Shown in pieces: positions 45,469 through 54,394 of a stretch of DNA of 64,000 bases. Where the stretch lies: positions 1 through 64,000 of the forward strand of contig NZ_JBLWFH010000007.1 of NCBI RefSeq assembly GCF_050306235.1, written 5' to 3'. The DNA is from Glaciecola sp947496235. GTDB lineage: Bacteria > Pseudomonadota > Gammaproteobacteria > Enterobacterales > Alteromonadaceae. A program made the translations under genes and the position numbers. A model generated the notes under the pieces. It searched no databases and had not been told where the DNA came from. It was given only the letters and a program-made list of their open reading frames with translations. Position 1 is the stretch's first letter. Every line of letters begins with the position of its first letter.

Positions 45469-47324
45469 TGATGAGCTCCTTGATGGTCTGAATGATTAGA
45501 ATGTTCCATGTTTTGGGTATCGTTCATGTCAGTCATTGAGCCCATGATATGGACAGTTGCCACTTCAAAACTTCCAGAGTCGGTTTTGACAATTTCCATG
45601 TGCAGTGACATACCGGCTTTCAATTCTTCAATAGCAACGCTATCGGCAACATCGAAATCCATTGTCATACTCGGCCATTCCCACTCATCAATAGGACCGT
45701 GGTCAACGTTGATTTTTCTGCTCTCCATCATCACGTTATTTATGGTTGCCTCTGTCCAAACCGACATAATAGGCTCTTCCATACTGTGCATTGCGTCATG
45801 ACCTGAATCAGTGCTGTCCGCAGAGCTATTCATATTTTCAATATCATCCATATCACTCATTTCATTCATCGAATCCATGATATGAATGGTGGTTACTTCG
45901 AAACTTCCCGAGTCAGTTTTAGTGATTTCCATATGAAGTGACATGCCGGCTTTTAACTCATTAATGTCGACGCTTTCGGCAACGGTGAAATCCATTGTCA
46001 TGCTCGGCCATTCCCACTCTTCAATAGCGCCATGATCAACATTTATCATTCTATGATCAGTCATCACGCTATTTACGGTCGCCTCGGTATATACCGACTG
46101 TGAAGTCGCTTCAGGCTCCTCCATCCTTTTGAAATCAGAACTAATGCTGCTTTCTGAATCGAGTAAAAATTGTGCTGACGTAACGATTTTGTCGTTGAGT
46201 CTCAAGCCTGATAAGACCTCCGTATATTCATCAACTACCTGTCCTACTTCTACTGACACCGACTTAAACTTTCCGTCTCCAAGTGCTAAAACCACTCTAT
46301 CTTGGCTACCCGTTCTGATTACCGCCTCAGAGGGCACGAGCAAATTCTCATCTGTTAAATCAGAATGAATCGTTACCTGAGCGAACATGTTAGGTTTTAG
46401 TGCATAATCATCATTGGTAAATCTCAGCCTGACTTTAAGCGTCCTAGTCGATTCATCTAGGGTTGGATAGATATAATCAACATCTCCAGTCCACTCTTTA
46501 CCCGGGAGATATTCTAAAGTCATAGTCACAGGCAAACCCTCTTGAATTTGAGCAGACTGTCGCTCAAACACCTCAGCGTCTACCCAAACTTCATCCAAGG
46601 CACCAATTGATAAAATTGTGAGTCCTGGCTTTACGTAAAACCCTTGGCGCACATTCAAATTATCAACAAAGCCAGCTTGGGGTGCATAGAAGGTAATTGT
46701 TTGCTGAACTTTACCAGTTGAGATAAGCGATTGAATTGCAGATTCTGGCATTTGCAGCGCTTTTAACCTTGTTTTTGAAGCCTCTATCAGCTCCTTATTT
46801 GAGCGTTTTAAAGCAATAAGATATTCCTCTTGAGCATTTACGAGTTCGGGAGAATAAAGCGCGTATAGTGGCTCGCCCTTTTTGACATATTCGCCCGCTG
46901 CTTTTACGTATAGCTCATCTATCCAACCCTCTATCCTTGGGTGAATATGAACGAGTGTATCCTCATTGTATTGGATATAACCTACGGTTTTTATGGGTAC
47001 GTGCAAAGACCGTTTCTCCACTTTAGCAGTACGCACACCTAAATTGTTCACGACAGTTGGCGAAATTTTCACCGTACCTGGGCTATCGCCTGCGCCTTGT
47101 TCATCTTCGTAAACAGGGACTAAATCCATGCCCATAGGGGACTTCCCAGGCTCATCTCTTCTATAGTTTGGATCCATTGGCGCAACCCAATACAAAGGCT
47201 GCTTTTCTCCAGCATCCGCCTTACTATCTTGTGAGCCATTTGAGCTTGGTAATATTGAGTAGGTAAGAGCTGTAATTACAGCGCCTGCTATCACGCCTAT
47301 AGCGATTGCGTTAACAGTTTTCAT
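45465..47324 (-). CDS. cusB: CusB adaptor fused to two CusF domains
   Basis: Periplasmic adaptor of 619 residues, much longer than CusB (about 400). Order: signal anchor; heavy-metal-binding domain (YWVAPMDPNYRRDEPGKSPMGMDL, near 45-70); CusB barrel-sandwich and beta-barrel core (to about 400); CusF domain 1 (near 410-500); Met/Asp linker; CusF domain 2 (near 520-600); His tail. Both CusF domains keep the Cu(I) set DHG-x5-W-x-W-PSMTM. CusF normally is a separate chaperone, so here two copper-loading modules are tethered to the pump. Confidence 0.95.
   Translation of the reverse strand: MKTVNAIAIGVIAGAVITALTYSILPSSNGSQDSKADAGEKQPLYWVAPMDPNYRRDEPGKSPMGMDLVPVYEDEQGAGDSPGTVKISPTVVNNLGVRTAKVEKRSLHVPIKTVGYIQYNEDTLVHIHPRIEGWIDELYVKAAGEYVKKGEPLYALYSPELVNAQEEYLIALKRSNKELIEASKTRLKALQMPESAIQSLISTGKVQQTITFYAPQAGFVDNLNVRQGFYVKPGLTILSIGALDEVWVDAEVFERQSAQIQEGLPVTMTLEYLPGKEWTGDVDYIYPTLDESTRTLKVRLRFTNDDYALKPNMFAQVTIHSDLTDENLLVPSEAVIRTGSQDRVVLALGDGKFKSVSVEVGQVVDEYTEVLSGLRLNDKIVTSAQFLLDSESSISSDFKRMEEPEATSQSVYTEATVNSVMTDHRMINVDHGAIEEWEWPSMTMDFTVAESVDINELKAGMSLHMEITKTDSGSFEVTTIHIMDSMNEMSDMDDIENMNSSADSTDSGHDAMHSMEEPIMSVWTEATINNVMMESRKINVDHGPIDEWEWPSMTMDFDVADSVAIEELKAGMSLHMEIVKTDSGSFEVATVHIMGSMTDMNDTQNMEHSNHSDHQGAHQ
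45543..46098 (-). repeat. Duplicated CusF-coding units
   Basis: Two closely similar copies of the CusF-coding sequence at a distance of 333 bases (111 codons), for example the plus-strand segment CGGCCATTCCCACTC occurs in both. High similarity at DNA level points to a fairly recent internal duplication. Borders are approximate. Confidence 0.75.
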
Positions 47325-48682
47325 TGGTTTGCTCCAAATTCAGATACAGCTTTAAGACTCTGCTCAGAAAAAAAGTAATTCAGTTGAATTTTTGTTTTAA
47401 GTAGTTCGACTTCGATTTCTAATGCGTCAATACGAGCATTTAGATCAGCGATCCTTGCTCTCACAACCTCAGCGAAATCACCATCGTCATTGGTGTAAGC
47501 TGTTAACGCGGCTTCTGCTTGTTCGCTTGATTGCTGTAGAATATTGGTGCGATATAAGGTTTGTCTCTCCAGCAGTCTTTGTCTTGCTGCAAATATGGAT
47601 TGCATTTGAGCAAGCATGCCTCTGAGCACTAAACGTTTTTCAGTTTTAATTGCTTCTGATTCGTTAACGGCGGCGCTTACTTCTTTATCTTGTTTATTTT
47701 CTGTAAACAAGGGGAGGTCAAAGCTAACGCCGATTGAAAGAAAATCTGCTCGGCTTCTGTCCATTTGGTCATCTGCTCGATATGCATAACTGGCGTTTAC
47801 GCCCCATTGGGGCTTGTATTGCTGTTTTGCTAGTTCGATACCCGTTTGACTAGACTTAATCCTACTTTCCACCGCTCTGAGTAGAGGATGCGAGAGAAGT
47901 CTGTTCGCCAACATTTGTTGGTTATTGACTTTTAGCATTTCATAGTAGGCATTATCTATCTCTTCAATTTCGGGCAAACCGTCCGGCAATTCAAGAGCGA
48001 CTGCATTAAAAGAGTGGCTAAAAACGCCCGCATCTCCTCCCGTCAACCATTCTAAAAGATCGGCCGAAGCAGTTTCCTTTTTAGATGATAGCTTTGTCAG
48101 TCTGTCTTCAAGTCGCGCGAGTTCTAGCTGCGCTCGGATAATATCTTGTTGCCTGACTTTACCGACGGCAGAGGAGTAATTCGCTTCAGCAATTTCACTG
48201 AGTTGTTCAAACAAAGATCTGTCGTTCTCAATTAGCGAAATGCTTTGCTGCGCTAGATAAACGTCTAACCACTTCATAGAAACGGCAACTTGTGTTTTGG
48301 CTATTCTGTCCAATCGCATAAATGGATGCTGCGTTGCCAATTCTTCGAGTTGCTTGCGTCTAATACTCAAGCTTTCTCCACGAGGAAACATCTGTGAAAT
48401 GCCAGCTTTAATTTGAGTCATAGGCTCTTGGTCGAATGCAAAACCATCAGTAGGGATGTTTGCCAACCCTAAAGAAACAACTGGATCAGGCAAAGTATCT
48501 GCGGCGATACTTGAAGAAATAGTCGCGTTTTCCCGATATTGGCTACCTTCCAACCACGGGTCCTTTTGAATAGCTTGGGCAACAGCCTGCTGCAAAGTAA
48601 GGGGGGTCTTTTGTTCTGCTGATATTTGACCACTTGTTGTAACAAGCAAAATCAGGCATGCAAAGCCTTTAAAAGCACTCAT
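47321..48682 (-). CDS. cusC: CusC-type outer-membrane channel (TolC family)
   Basis: Outer-membrane factor of 453 residues: signal peptide (ISAEQ), then the duplicated TolC helical region (LTLQQAVAQAIQKDPWL, DPVVSLGLANIPTDGF, WGVNASYAYRADD). It overlaps cusB by 4 bases and the upstream DUF411 gene by 1 base, so the operon is tightly packed. Confidence 0.92.
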   Translation of the reverse strand: MSAFKGFACLILLVTTSGQISAEQKTPLTLQQAVAQAIQKDPWLEGSQYRENATISSSIAADTLPDPVVSLGLANIPTDGFAFDQEPMTQIKAGISQMFPRGESLSIRRKQLEELATQHPFMRLDRIAKTQVAVSMKWLDVYLAQQSISLIENDRSLFEQLSEIAEANYSSAVGKVRQQDIIRAQLELARLEDRLTKLSSKKETASADLLEWLTGGDAGVFSHSFNAVALELPDGLPEIEEIDNAYYEMLKVNNQQMLANRLLSHPLLRAVESRIKSSQTGIELAKQQYKPQWGVNASYAYRADDQMDRSRADFLSIGVSFDLPLFTENKQDKEVSAAVNESEAIKTEKRLVLRGMLAQMQSIFAARQRLLERQTLYRTNILQQSSEQAEAALTAYTNDDGDFAEVVRARIADLNARIDALEIEVELLKTKIQLNYFFSEQSLKAVSEFGANQ

Positions 48683-49206
48683 CAGAATTGCTCCTCATAC
48701 GAATTCACCTCGGCAAAAACCTCTGCCGTACCGTCATCTTTGAGCAATAACACTTGATATGGTCTGAATTGCTCACCGTTCTCCATTCCAGGACTGCCAA
48801 CAGGCATACCCGGCACTGAGAGGCCGATAGAGCCTTGCGGAACATTATCTAAGTATTTAACAATAAATTTGACGGGTATATGACCTTCGAAAACATACCC
48901 TTCAGTTGACACCGATGTATGGCAGGAGCGGTACATTGGCTTGATTCCGAGATCTTGTTTTTTAGTAGTGAGAAAAACTATATCATCTACATCAGTTTGG
49001 ATGCCTTGAGATTCAGCATGATCAATCCATCCTTGACAACATCCACACGACTCGCGTTTAAAAACGTCCAACATTAAAGTTGACTCAGCATCTTGAGAAT
49101 TTGTCTTATTTAGTTCAGTGGTAACTGATTCATTTGTGCATGCAACGACAATAGTCACTGAAAAAAGCAGCACTAATTTAGTAAAAAGCAATTTTATTGG
49201 CTTCAT
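48682..49206 (-). CDS. DUF411 metal-binding lipoprotein
   Basis: A 174-residue protein with a lipoprotein signal (IVVAC), followed by the DUF411 domain: thioredoxin-like start with FKRESCGCCQGWIDH, then YRSCHTS and EGHIPV. The CGCC and CH residues form a copper/thiol site. DUF411 proteins are common in Cus and Cop operons. The ribosome binding site is weak (AAGAG) and can be masked by pairing with the end of the upstream RPPK gene. Confidence 0.92.
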   Translation of the reverse strand: MKPIKLLFTKLVLLFSVTIVVACTNESVTTELNKTNSQDAESTLMLDVFKRESCGCCQGWIDHAESQGIQTDVDDIVFLTTKKQDLGIKPMYRSCHTSVSTEGYVFEGHIPVKFIVKYLDNVPQGSIGLSVPGMPVGSPGMENGEQFRPYQVLLLKDDGTAEVFAEVNSYEEQF

Positions 49207-49213
49207 TTGATTT

Positions 49214-49315
49214 CTCTTACTAACGATTTAAATGTCGACCACAGCCTTTATTGGGCGGCGTTCGATATTGGAACTTTGACGAGCTTCGCCAAATTCTTAG
49301 AGTTAGGCTATAGAG
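49214..49315 (-). promoter_or_regulatory. Inverted repeat masking the DUF411 ribosome binding site
   Basis: On the minus strand CTCTATAGCCTAAC (49302-49315, the codons after RPPK through the stop) can pair with GTTAGTAAGAG (49214-49224) through 5, 2 and 4 base pairs with bulges of two and one base. This covers the AAGAG Shine-Dalgarno sequence. The helix is weaker than at czcC and the oxidase but in the same position relative to RPPK. Confidence 0.45.
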
Positions 49316-49662
49316 CGTTTTGGGGGGCGTTGCAAGCGACCAAGGACAGCGTTGTCTGCATCCGTGATAAAAGTGTTGGGCTTAAGGGATTTGAAGTCGA
49401 TTGGAGTTAAAATGTCAAAATTCACCAGCATCGCGATGGACACAATGCCTAATGGACAAGCACACCCGTCGCCACAGCAATCCTCGTCCATTTGACTAAT
49501 CTGATGAATATTTTGTGATGAATTGCGATCATTATCCATAAAATGTTGCTCATGCATATCGTTCTGCATATCACAGCCAGGGCTGGACATCGCAAACGAA
49601 TCTGCAACTTGAGTGCTTAAAAATATTATAAGCAAAACAGCTTTAATGCATTTACTGACCAC
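49303..49662 (-). CDS. CopL-like small exported Cys-rich protein heading the cus operon, candidate arrest peptide
   Basis: A 119-residue protein with a signal peptide (about 1-24), a Met/His/Asp-rich part (CDMQNDMHEQHFMDND), a Cys cluster DCCGDGCACPLG (C62, C63, C67, C69) and the C-terminus LQRPPKRSIA. The first Pro of RPPK lies 44 residues after the last Cys. It is 96 bases before the DUF411 gene and can pair with its ribosome binding site. The layout matches the two other RPPK proteins in the window. A CopR-like box and a TATACT -10 lie upstream. Confidence 0.8.
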   Translation of the reverse strand: MVSKCIKAVLLIIFLSTQVADSFAMSSPGCDMQNDMHEQHFMDNDRNSSQNIHQISQMDEDCCGDGCACPLGIVSIAMLVNFDILTPIDFKSLKPNTFITDADNAVLGRLQRPPKRSIA

Positions 49663-49967
49663 ACCAACCCTTAATGAATAATCTAATATGACTTTACTAT
49701 TCTTGAAATAACTTTGATAAGGTATTCTAAATATAGTTCCAGATGAAGAGTATAGTTAAGCAACATGGCAGCGCGATTACCTGCTCATTACAATGTTGTA
49801 ATCTAGTGAGAGCAATCGTTGGTTATTTTTATGCATTGGAATATATTGCTTATGAGTGAGGTACGTTTTGTTGGCCCGAGTTGCCATATCCAATCTCGAA
49901 AACCCACTTGTTAAACACTTAGCAACACTAAGTACCGAAATCACATTAAACATAACGTGAGTGAACT
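49663..49967. promoter_or_regulatory. Divergent cus/copRS promoter region with CopR box 4
   Basis: ATTAC-CTGCTC-ATTAC at 49776-49791; its second half is part of the palindrome ATTACAA-TG-TTGTAAT (49787-49802). For the leftward cus operon a -10 TATACT lies at 49749-49754, 21 bases from the box. The region also serves copR on the right. No gene was seen in it. Confidence 0.65.
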
Positions 49968-50651
49968 ATGAAAATTCTGGTAGTCGAGGATGAGAAGAAA
50001 ATCGGTGACTATATAAAGCAAGGATTGACAGAGTCTGGATTTGTCATTGAGCTCGTTCGCAATGGTTTAGACGGTCACCATAAAGCGATGACGGGCGAGT
50101 TTAATTTAATAATATTAGATGTCATGCTACCAGATATTAATGGATGGCGGATTCTAGAATCATTGCGTCAATCTGGCAATCAAACTCCTGTATTATTTTT
50201 AACCGCAAGAGATAGTGTCAATGACAGAGTAAAGGGTCTAGAGCTGGGCGCTGACGATTATCTAGTAAAGCCTTTTGCTTTTGCAGAATTGCTGGCTAGA
50301 GTCAGAACCCTTTTTCGAAGAGGAAATACAGTTGCAAGCAGCTTGCTACAAGTCGCAGATTTGCAAATGGACATCCCGTCTCGTGTTGTAAAACGCGCTG
50401 GCCAATCCATTAATTTGACAACAAAAGAATTTTCACTTTTAGAACTCATGGTCAGAAGGCAAGGAGAGGTGCTTCCACGCTCGCTGATTGCGTCTCAAGT
50501 ATGGGATATTAATTTTGACAGCGATACAAACGTCATCGATGTAGCAATTCGCCGCTTAAGAGCTAAAATTGATGATGAATTTTCCCCAAAATTGATTCAA
50601 ACGGTTCGTGGTATGGGATACAAATTAACAACTGATGAAGAGCAAAATTAA
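49968..50651 (+). CDS. copR: Copper response regulator CopR/CusR
   Basis: OmpR-family regulator of 227 residues: receiver domain (MKILVVEDEKKIGDYIKQGL, phospho-Asp in LIILDVMLPDINGW near 51, Lys in LVKPFAF) and a C-terminal winged helix (LTTKEFSLLELM, VDVAIRRLR-like). Identity as a heavy-metal regulator follows from sequence style and from the divergent cus operon. It overlaps the sensor gene by 17 bases. It is the likely reader of the ATTAC-N6-ATTAC boxes. Confidence 0.93.
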   Translation: MKILVVEDEKKIGDYIKQGLTESGFVIELVRNGLDGHHKAMTGEFNLIILDVMLPDINGWRILESLRQSGNQTPVLFLTARDSVNDRVKGLELGADDYLVKPFAFAELLARVRTLFRRGNTVASSLLQVADLQMDIPSRVVKRAGQSINLTTKEFSLLELMVRRQGEVLPRSLIASQVWDINFDSDTNVIDVAIRRLRAKIDDEFSPKLIQTVRGMGYKLTTDEEQN

Positions 50652-52032
50652 AAGACAAAAGCCGTACTCAATTTCCTTTCGAACAATGGTATTTGTGGGA
50701 ATAGCTATTTTCGTGTGTCTCGGCATTATGGGCACACTAGTAGTCACCTCTATTGAAGACCATTTTCAAGAACAAGATGCCGATGAGCTTAATGAGGTGT
50801 TTCATGCCATTAAGTTAAAGCTCGAAAAGTCACATGATCAATCGGTACAACCTTCCAAGCTTTTATTCCAGGCAGTTTCAGGACATCATGGTGTCTACTA
50901 TCATGTTGAGGATGATAAAGGAGATACGATATTTACAAGTGAAGGAGCTGACTTTTCATTCTTTCCTAAAACAGCCACAACATACACATCAATTAATCCG
51001 AAAGACATGTTGTTGTTTAGCGATGAAAACCATATGCATAGAGCCATTAAATTAAGTTTTAATACGCATGATACTAGCTATATCATCATCGTGGCGTCAA
51101 ACATGGAATTCCACATGACGTTTATGAACAGCCTTTTAAAATCGATAATGGGCATCATTATTTGTTCGGGCATTATTACAGTGTTAGCTGCGCGTTTTGC
51201 GATTTACAGAAGCCTATCACCATTAAGAAAGCTTACGCGAAAAATTGAAACTATCACCGCCGATAATCTTGATATAAGACTAAACCCAGATGAGGTACCA
51301 GAAGAATTAATTACTCTAGTAAATTCTTTCAACACCATGATTGAACGTCTTGAGGATGGCTTTGAAAAACTATCCCACTTCTCAGCAGATATCGCGCATG
51401 AATTACGAACCCCAATTACTAATTTAACGACCCAAACCCAAGTGATGTTAGGACAAGTGCGGTCAACCGAGGAATATGCCGACATACTTTATTCTAATTT
51501 AGAAGAATATGAGCGCATGACGAAAATGGTGAGTGATATGCTCCTATTGGCTAAAACCGAGCACGGACTTATAAAGCCCGCAATTGAATCCTTAGATGTG
51601 CAAAAGGAAATATCAAGCCTGCTCGATTACTTTAATTTACTTGCTGACGAGAAGCACATAAACATCCAAGTTACCGGCTCTTCCTTTACTATTCACTGCG
51701 ACAAAACCATGTTCCGACAGGCAATAGGAAATCTGATTTCAAATGCGATAAGACACGCTCCTAATAATAGTACGGTGGAGGTCAAAACGGAGTCCAAAGG
51801 AAAAAACCAGAAAATAATGGTGTTAAATAGCGGGGAGAAAATTGAGCCTCAGCATATTCCTAAATTGTTCAATCGCTTCTATCGAGTTGACCCCTCTCGA
51901 CAGAGAGATGGTCAAGGCACTGGCCTTGGATTAACCATTGCTAAGTCTGTTATGAAGATCAACGGAGCCGATATGTACGTTGAATCCGATGAAAGTAAGA
52001 CCGTGTTTACTATGGAGTTTAGCGACACTTAA
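50635..52032 (+). CDS. copS: Copper sensor histidine kinase CopS/CusS
   Basis: Heavy-metal sensor kinase of 465 residues: TM1 near 16-38, a periplasmic sensor of about 135 residues with His and Met (ENHMHRAIK, MEFHMTFM), TM2 near 175, HAMP, HisKA (SADIAHELRTPITNL) and HATPase_c (GNLISNAIRHAPNN, GTGLGLTIAKS). Senses periplasmic Cu/Ag and phosphorylates CopR. Confidence 0.93.
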   Translation: MKSKIKRQKPYSISFRTMVFVGIAIFVCLGIMGTLVVTSIEDHFQEQDADELNEVFHAIKLKLEKSHDQSVQPSKLLFQAVSGHHGVYYHVEDDKGDTIFTSEGADFSFFPKTATTYTSINPKDMLLFSDENHMHRAIKLSFNTHDTSYIIIVASNMEFHMTFMNSLLKSIMGIIICSGIITVLAARFAIYRSLSPLRKLTRKIETITADNLDIRLNPDEVPEELITLVNSFNTMIERLEDGFEKLSHFSADIAHELRTPITNLTTQTQVMLGQVRSTEEYADILYSNLEEYERMTKMVSDMLLLAKTEHGLIKPAIESLDVQKEISSLLDYFNLLADEKHINIQVTGSSFTIHCDKTMFRQAIGNLISNAIRHAPNNSTVEVKTESKGKNQKIMVLNSGEKIEPQHIPKLFNRFYRVDPSRQRDGQGTGLGLTIAKSVMKINGADMYVESDESKTVFTMEFSDT

Positions 52033-52362
52033 AAATAAGATGATGACGATGGGTAATCGTGTTTGAAAAATTGCTAATTTATCTTGGCTGTTTATTGAGG
52101 CCTTATTGTGAATGAAATTAAAACATCTGATTCACGCAAAGGCTAATCGGTTTGAGCATCAACTTAATCGATATGACAGTTGAATCAATAAATCTCCGTT
52201 TTCCACCCGTGAAAAGAAGAGACTAGAAGACTTGCCGGCCATGTCTTTAGTGGGTAACACAATCTGAATTTCGATGGCTACAGGACGTATTGTTGTGGCC
52301 CTGTCCATTTTTCTTGTGCCCATATGTCAAATTCTGTGAATGGCGTTAATGACACCGATAAG
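52033..52362. other. 330-base intergenic region
   Basis: No credible gene; a 23-codon ORF from 52112 lacks support. It marks the change from metal genes to the HEPN/GNAT pair on the other strand. Confidence 0.5.
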
Positions 52363-52869
52363 TCAGAGTCTTCTGTGGGGCAATGCGTCTTCAGTAAAAG
52401 AAGAAAGAGGAATATACTTCGGGTGGCTCCCCAAAACAGTACCGTCCTTTTTTACTTTTAAGTCGCTTAGCTTCGCTATTAGCCTATCCCGCCCTACAGC
52501 ACTAGGTATTATCGTAAATCCGAACGAGGCCCAAAATTTTATCCTGTTTGTTTGACAGTGTTTTAACAAGTCCGGCTCTCTTGGGTCATTTGCATCAGAC
52601 ATTTCACCACTCACCTCTATGTCGGCGGAGAGCTTAGCACGTAGGTATTGCACCGCAGTGTTGACTAACAAGCTACCAGTTCCTTTACCCTGGAGCTTAG
52701 AATCAAAGCCATTGCCTTGGATGTCCTCAATGAAGACGTAACTGGGAGTGTACTTAAGCATCATTTTTACGTAGCCGTCGGGTACTCGCGCTTCAACGTC
52801 TAAAAAGGGCGCATGATCATAAATACGCACACGTAATTCATCTTTACTCCACGATAAACAATTTTCCAT
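52363..52869 (-). CDS. GNAT-like acetyltransferase
   Basis: A 168-residue protein with a GNAT acetyl-CoA loop (LQGKGTGSLLVNTAVQYL; Q/R-x-x-G-x-G pattern) and the usual C-terminal strand (RIKFWASFGFTIIP). Substrate unknown. It follows the HEPN gene by 32 bases on the same strand, so the two are likely one operon. In such a pair a GNAT could modify the nuclease or its RNA target; this is only a possibility. Confidence 0.75.
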   Translation of the reverse strand: MENCLSWSKDELRVRIYDHAPFLDVEARVPDGYVKMMLKYTPSYVFIEDIQGNGFDSKLQGKGTGSLLVNTAVQYLRAKLSADIEVSGEMSDANDPREPDLLKHCQTNRIKFWASFGFTIIPSAVGRDRLIAKLSDLKVKKDGTVLGSHPKYIPLSSFTEDALPHRRL

Positions 52870-52901
52870 TATTAACCCTTCTGAGGCGATATAAGCGACA
52901 G

Positions 52902-54218
52902 TTAACCAACATGAATATTATCTAGCCTTGTAGCCTCGCGCTCCAAAGATGCCAAGTCGTGATAACCTCTTCGAGCGAGGGAAGTAGCAGCGAGAATGAT
53001 GATACAGGTCAAGAAAGCTAATATAGTCACTTGATAATCATTAATACCTATGCGCACACCTCGATGGGCTATTTTAGACCTTAACGCGTAATATCTAGAT
53101 ACGGTTTTCTTAATACTTCGATAGTCTTTCAACTCTGCTATGTCCTCTTGCTTCATATCGATATCACCGTAAAGAAATAAAGAGGCAATTCCAATTGCAT
53201 TTCTTTTCGTAATTTCCTCATTGCGCAACGTGAAAAAGCACTCCAAGCAAGACCATAATTTTAAAAATGCGGAGGGCAACGAACTATCTGAGTTTGCTTC
53301 GCCGACCCAGTAAAGAGATTTTACAATTGTTTCTTCAAGCTCCGTTCTGTCTTCTTTTTTGAGAATTTCCGGCAGGTGAGTAAGTGAGATCTCTGCTAAA
53401 AAGCCTTTGGTTATTTCTGTGTCAAAATATACTTCTCGTCTAGCACTAACTGAGCTAGTTGAAATTAAGCGTCCATTATCCTTGTTCCAGCCAAAAGTAG
53501 AGCTTGGCTGGTAAGAAAAACCACCTCTACCTTTTATACTAACGTGAGCCTCCCTGAAGGCTCTTTTGAAATTCGCGCAAGCTAAAAGCCTCAGACATGA
53601 AAGACTTAAATTTGCATTGTCATAATACTTACTAAGCGCAACATCATGCTCGCCATAAGCACAACCTAAGAACACTAGTTTGCCAGTGATGGGGCGAACG
53701 AAGTTGTCCTCCCAAATATCTTGGAGTCTATGAGGTTTTACATCCTTAATGAGTTCTTTGTCGAACAATCTTAATGTACCAAACCCGAGATCGATGCAAC
53801 ACTCATAAGAAAAATCAAGTCCAGCAACTTCGCATACGAAGGTGTACTGTTTGATTGTTGCATCAATATCATCAAGAATACTGTTAAGATAATTCTCTTC
53901 ATATACAGTGTTTTTTCGATTATAAAAAAATTCTAGGCGCTTTCTGATAATACCTCGAATTTTTCTCATCGATACTAAACCGCGATAACGTTCGCTTTTG
54001 GCAAGTACCTCACAGATATCGGATTGAATGGTCATCCCGTAATTGGACAAAAACAAACTACCACCATCAACAGTGATGGACTGTTGAAAGGTATCCATCG
54101 ATTTTATCTTTTCAATATCAAACGACTGGAAGCATTTACTCTTTGCCTGTTGAGGCAAAAGTCGCAACAGAGTTCTCACTTCTTTTTTGGACAATCCACT
54201 AGGAGTGCTATAGGTCAT
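52902..54218 (-). CDS. ApeA-like HEPN domain protein, probable RNase/defence gene
   Basis: A 438-residue cytoplasmic protein. The N-terminal two thirds are of unknown mixed structure (SFLSNYG-like strand segments, RGLVSMRKIRGIIRKRLEFF). The C-terminal part reads as the Apea-like HEPN domain: FLKLWSCLECFFTLRN and the catalytic R-x4-H as R380-SKIA-H385 in YYALRSKIAHRG. HEPN proteins of this type are anti-phage RNases acting in abortive infection. It sits near the right end of the island with a GNAT gene. Confidence 0.8.
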   Translation of the reverse strand: MTYSTPSGLSKKEVRTLLRLLPQQAKSKCFQSFDIEKIKSMDTFQQSITVDGGSLFLSNYGMTIQSDICEVLAKSERYRGLVSMRKIRGIIRKRLEFFYNRKNTVYEENYLNSILDDIDATIKQYTFVCEVAGLDFSYECCIDLGFGTLRLFDKELIKDVKPHRLQDIWEDNFVRPITGKLVFLGCAYGEHDVALSKYYDNANLSLSCLRLLACANFKRAFREAHVSIKGRGGFSYQPSSTFGWNKDNGRLISTSSVSARREVYFDTEITKGFLAEISLTHLPEILKKEDRTELEETIVKSLYWVGEANSDSSLPSAFLKLWSCLECFFTLRNEEITKRNAIGIASLFLYGDIDMKQEDIAELKDYRSIKKTVSRYYALRSKIAHRGVRIGINDYQVTILAFLTCIIILAATSLARRGYHDLASLEREATRLDNIHVG

Positions 54219-54394
54219 AATGATGCAACTTTGCTCGCAATTTTAATTAGCCTCAAATCCGTTTTAGTCTGCTAGACTTAAAGACCGTATGCTGCTCCGG
54301 TAATGAGGCTCTTTTACAAAAGACTGCGCGTTCATTCCGACGCAGGTCTCGGTAGAACTTCTGTTTACCAAAATGTCTACCAAGCAAAACTACA

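Noticed and set aside
52112..52183. 23-codon ORF after copS
   Set aside because: Too short, with no clear ribosome binding site or conserved context.
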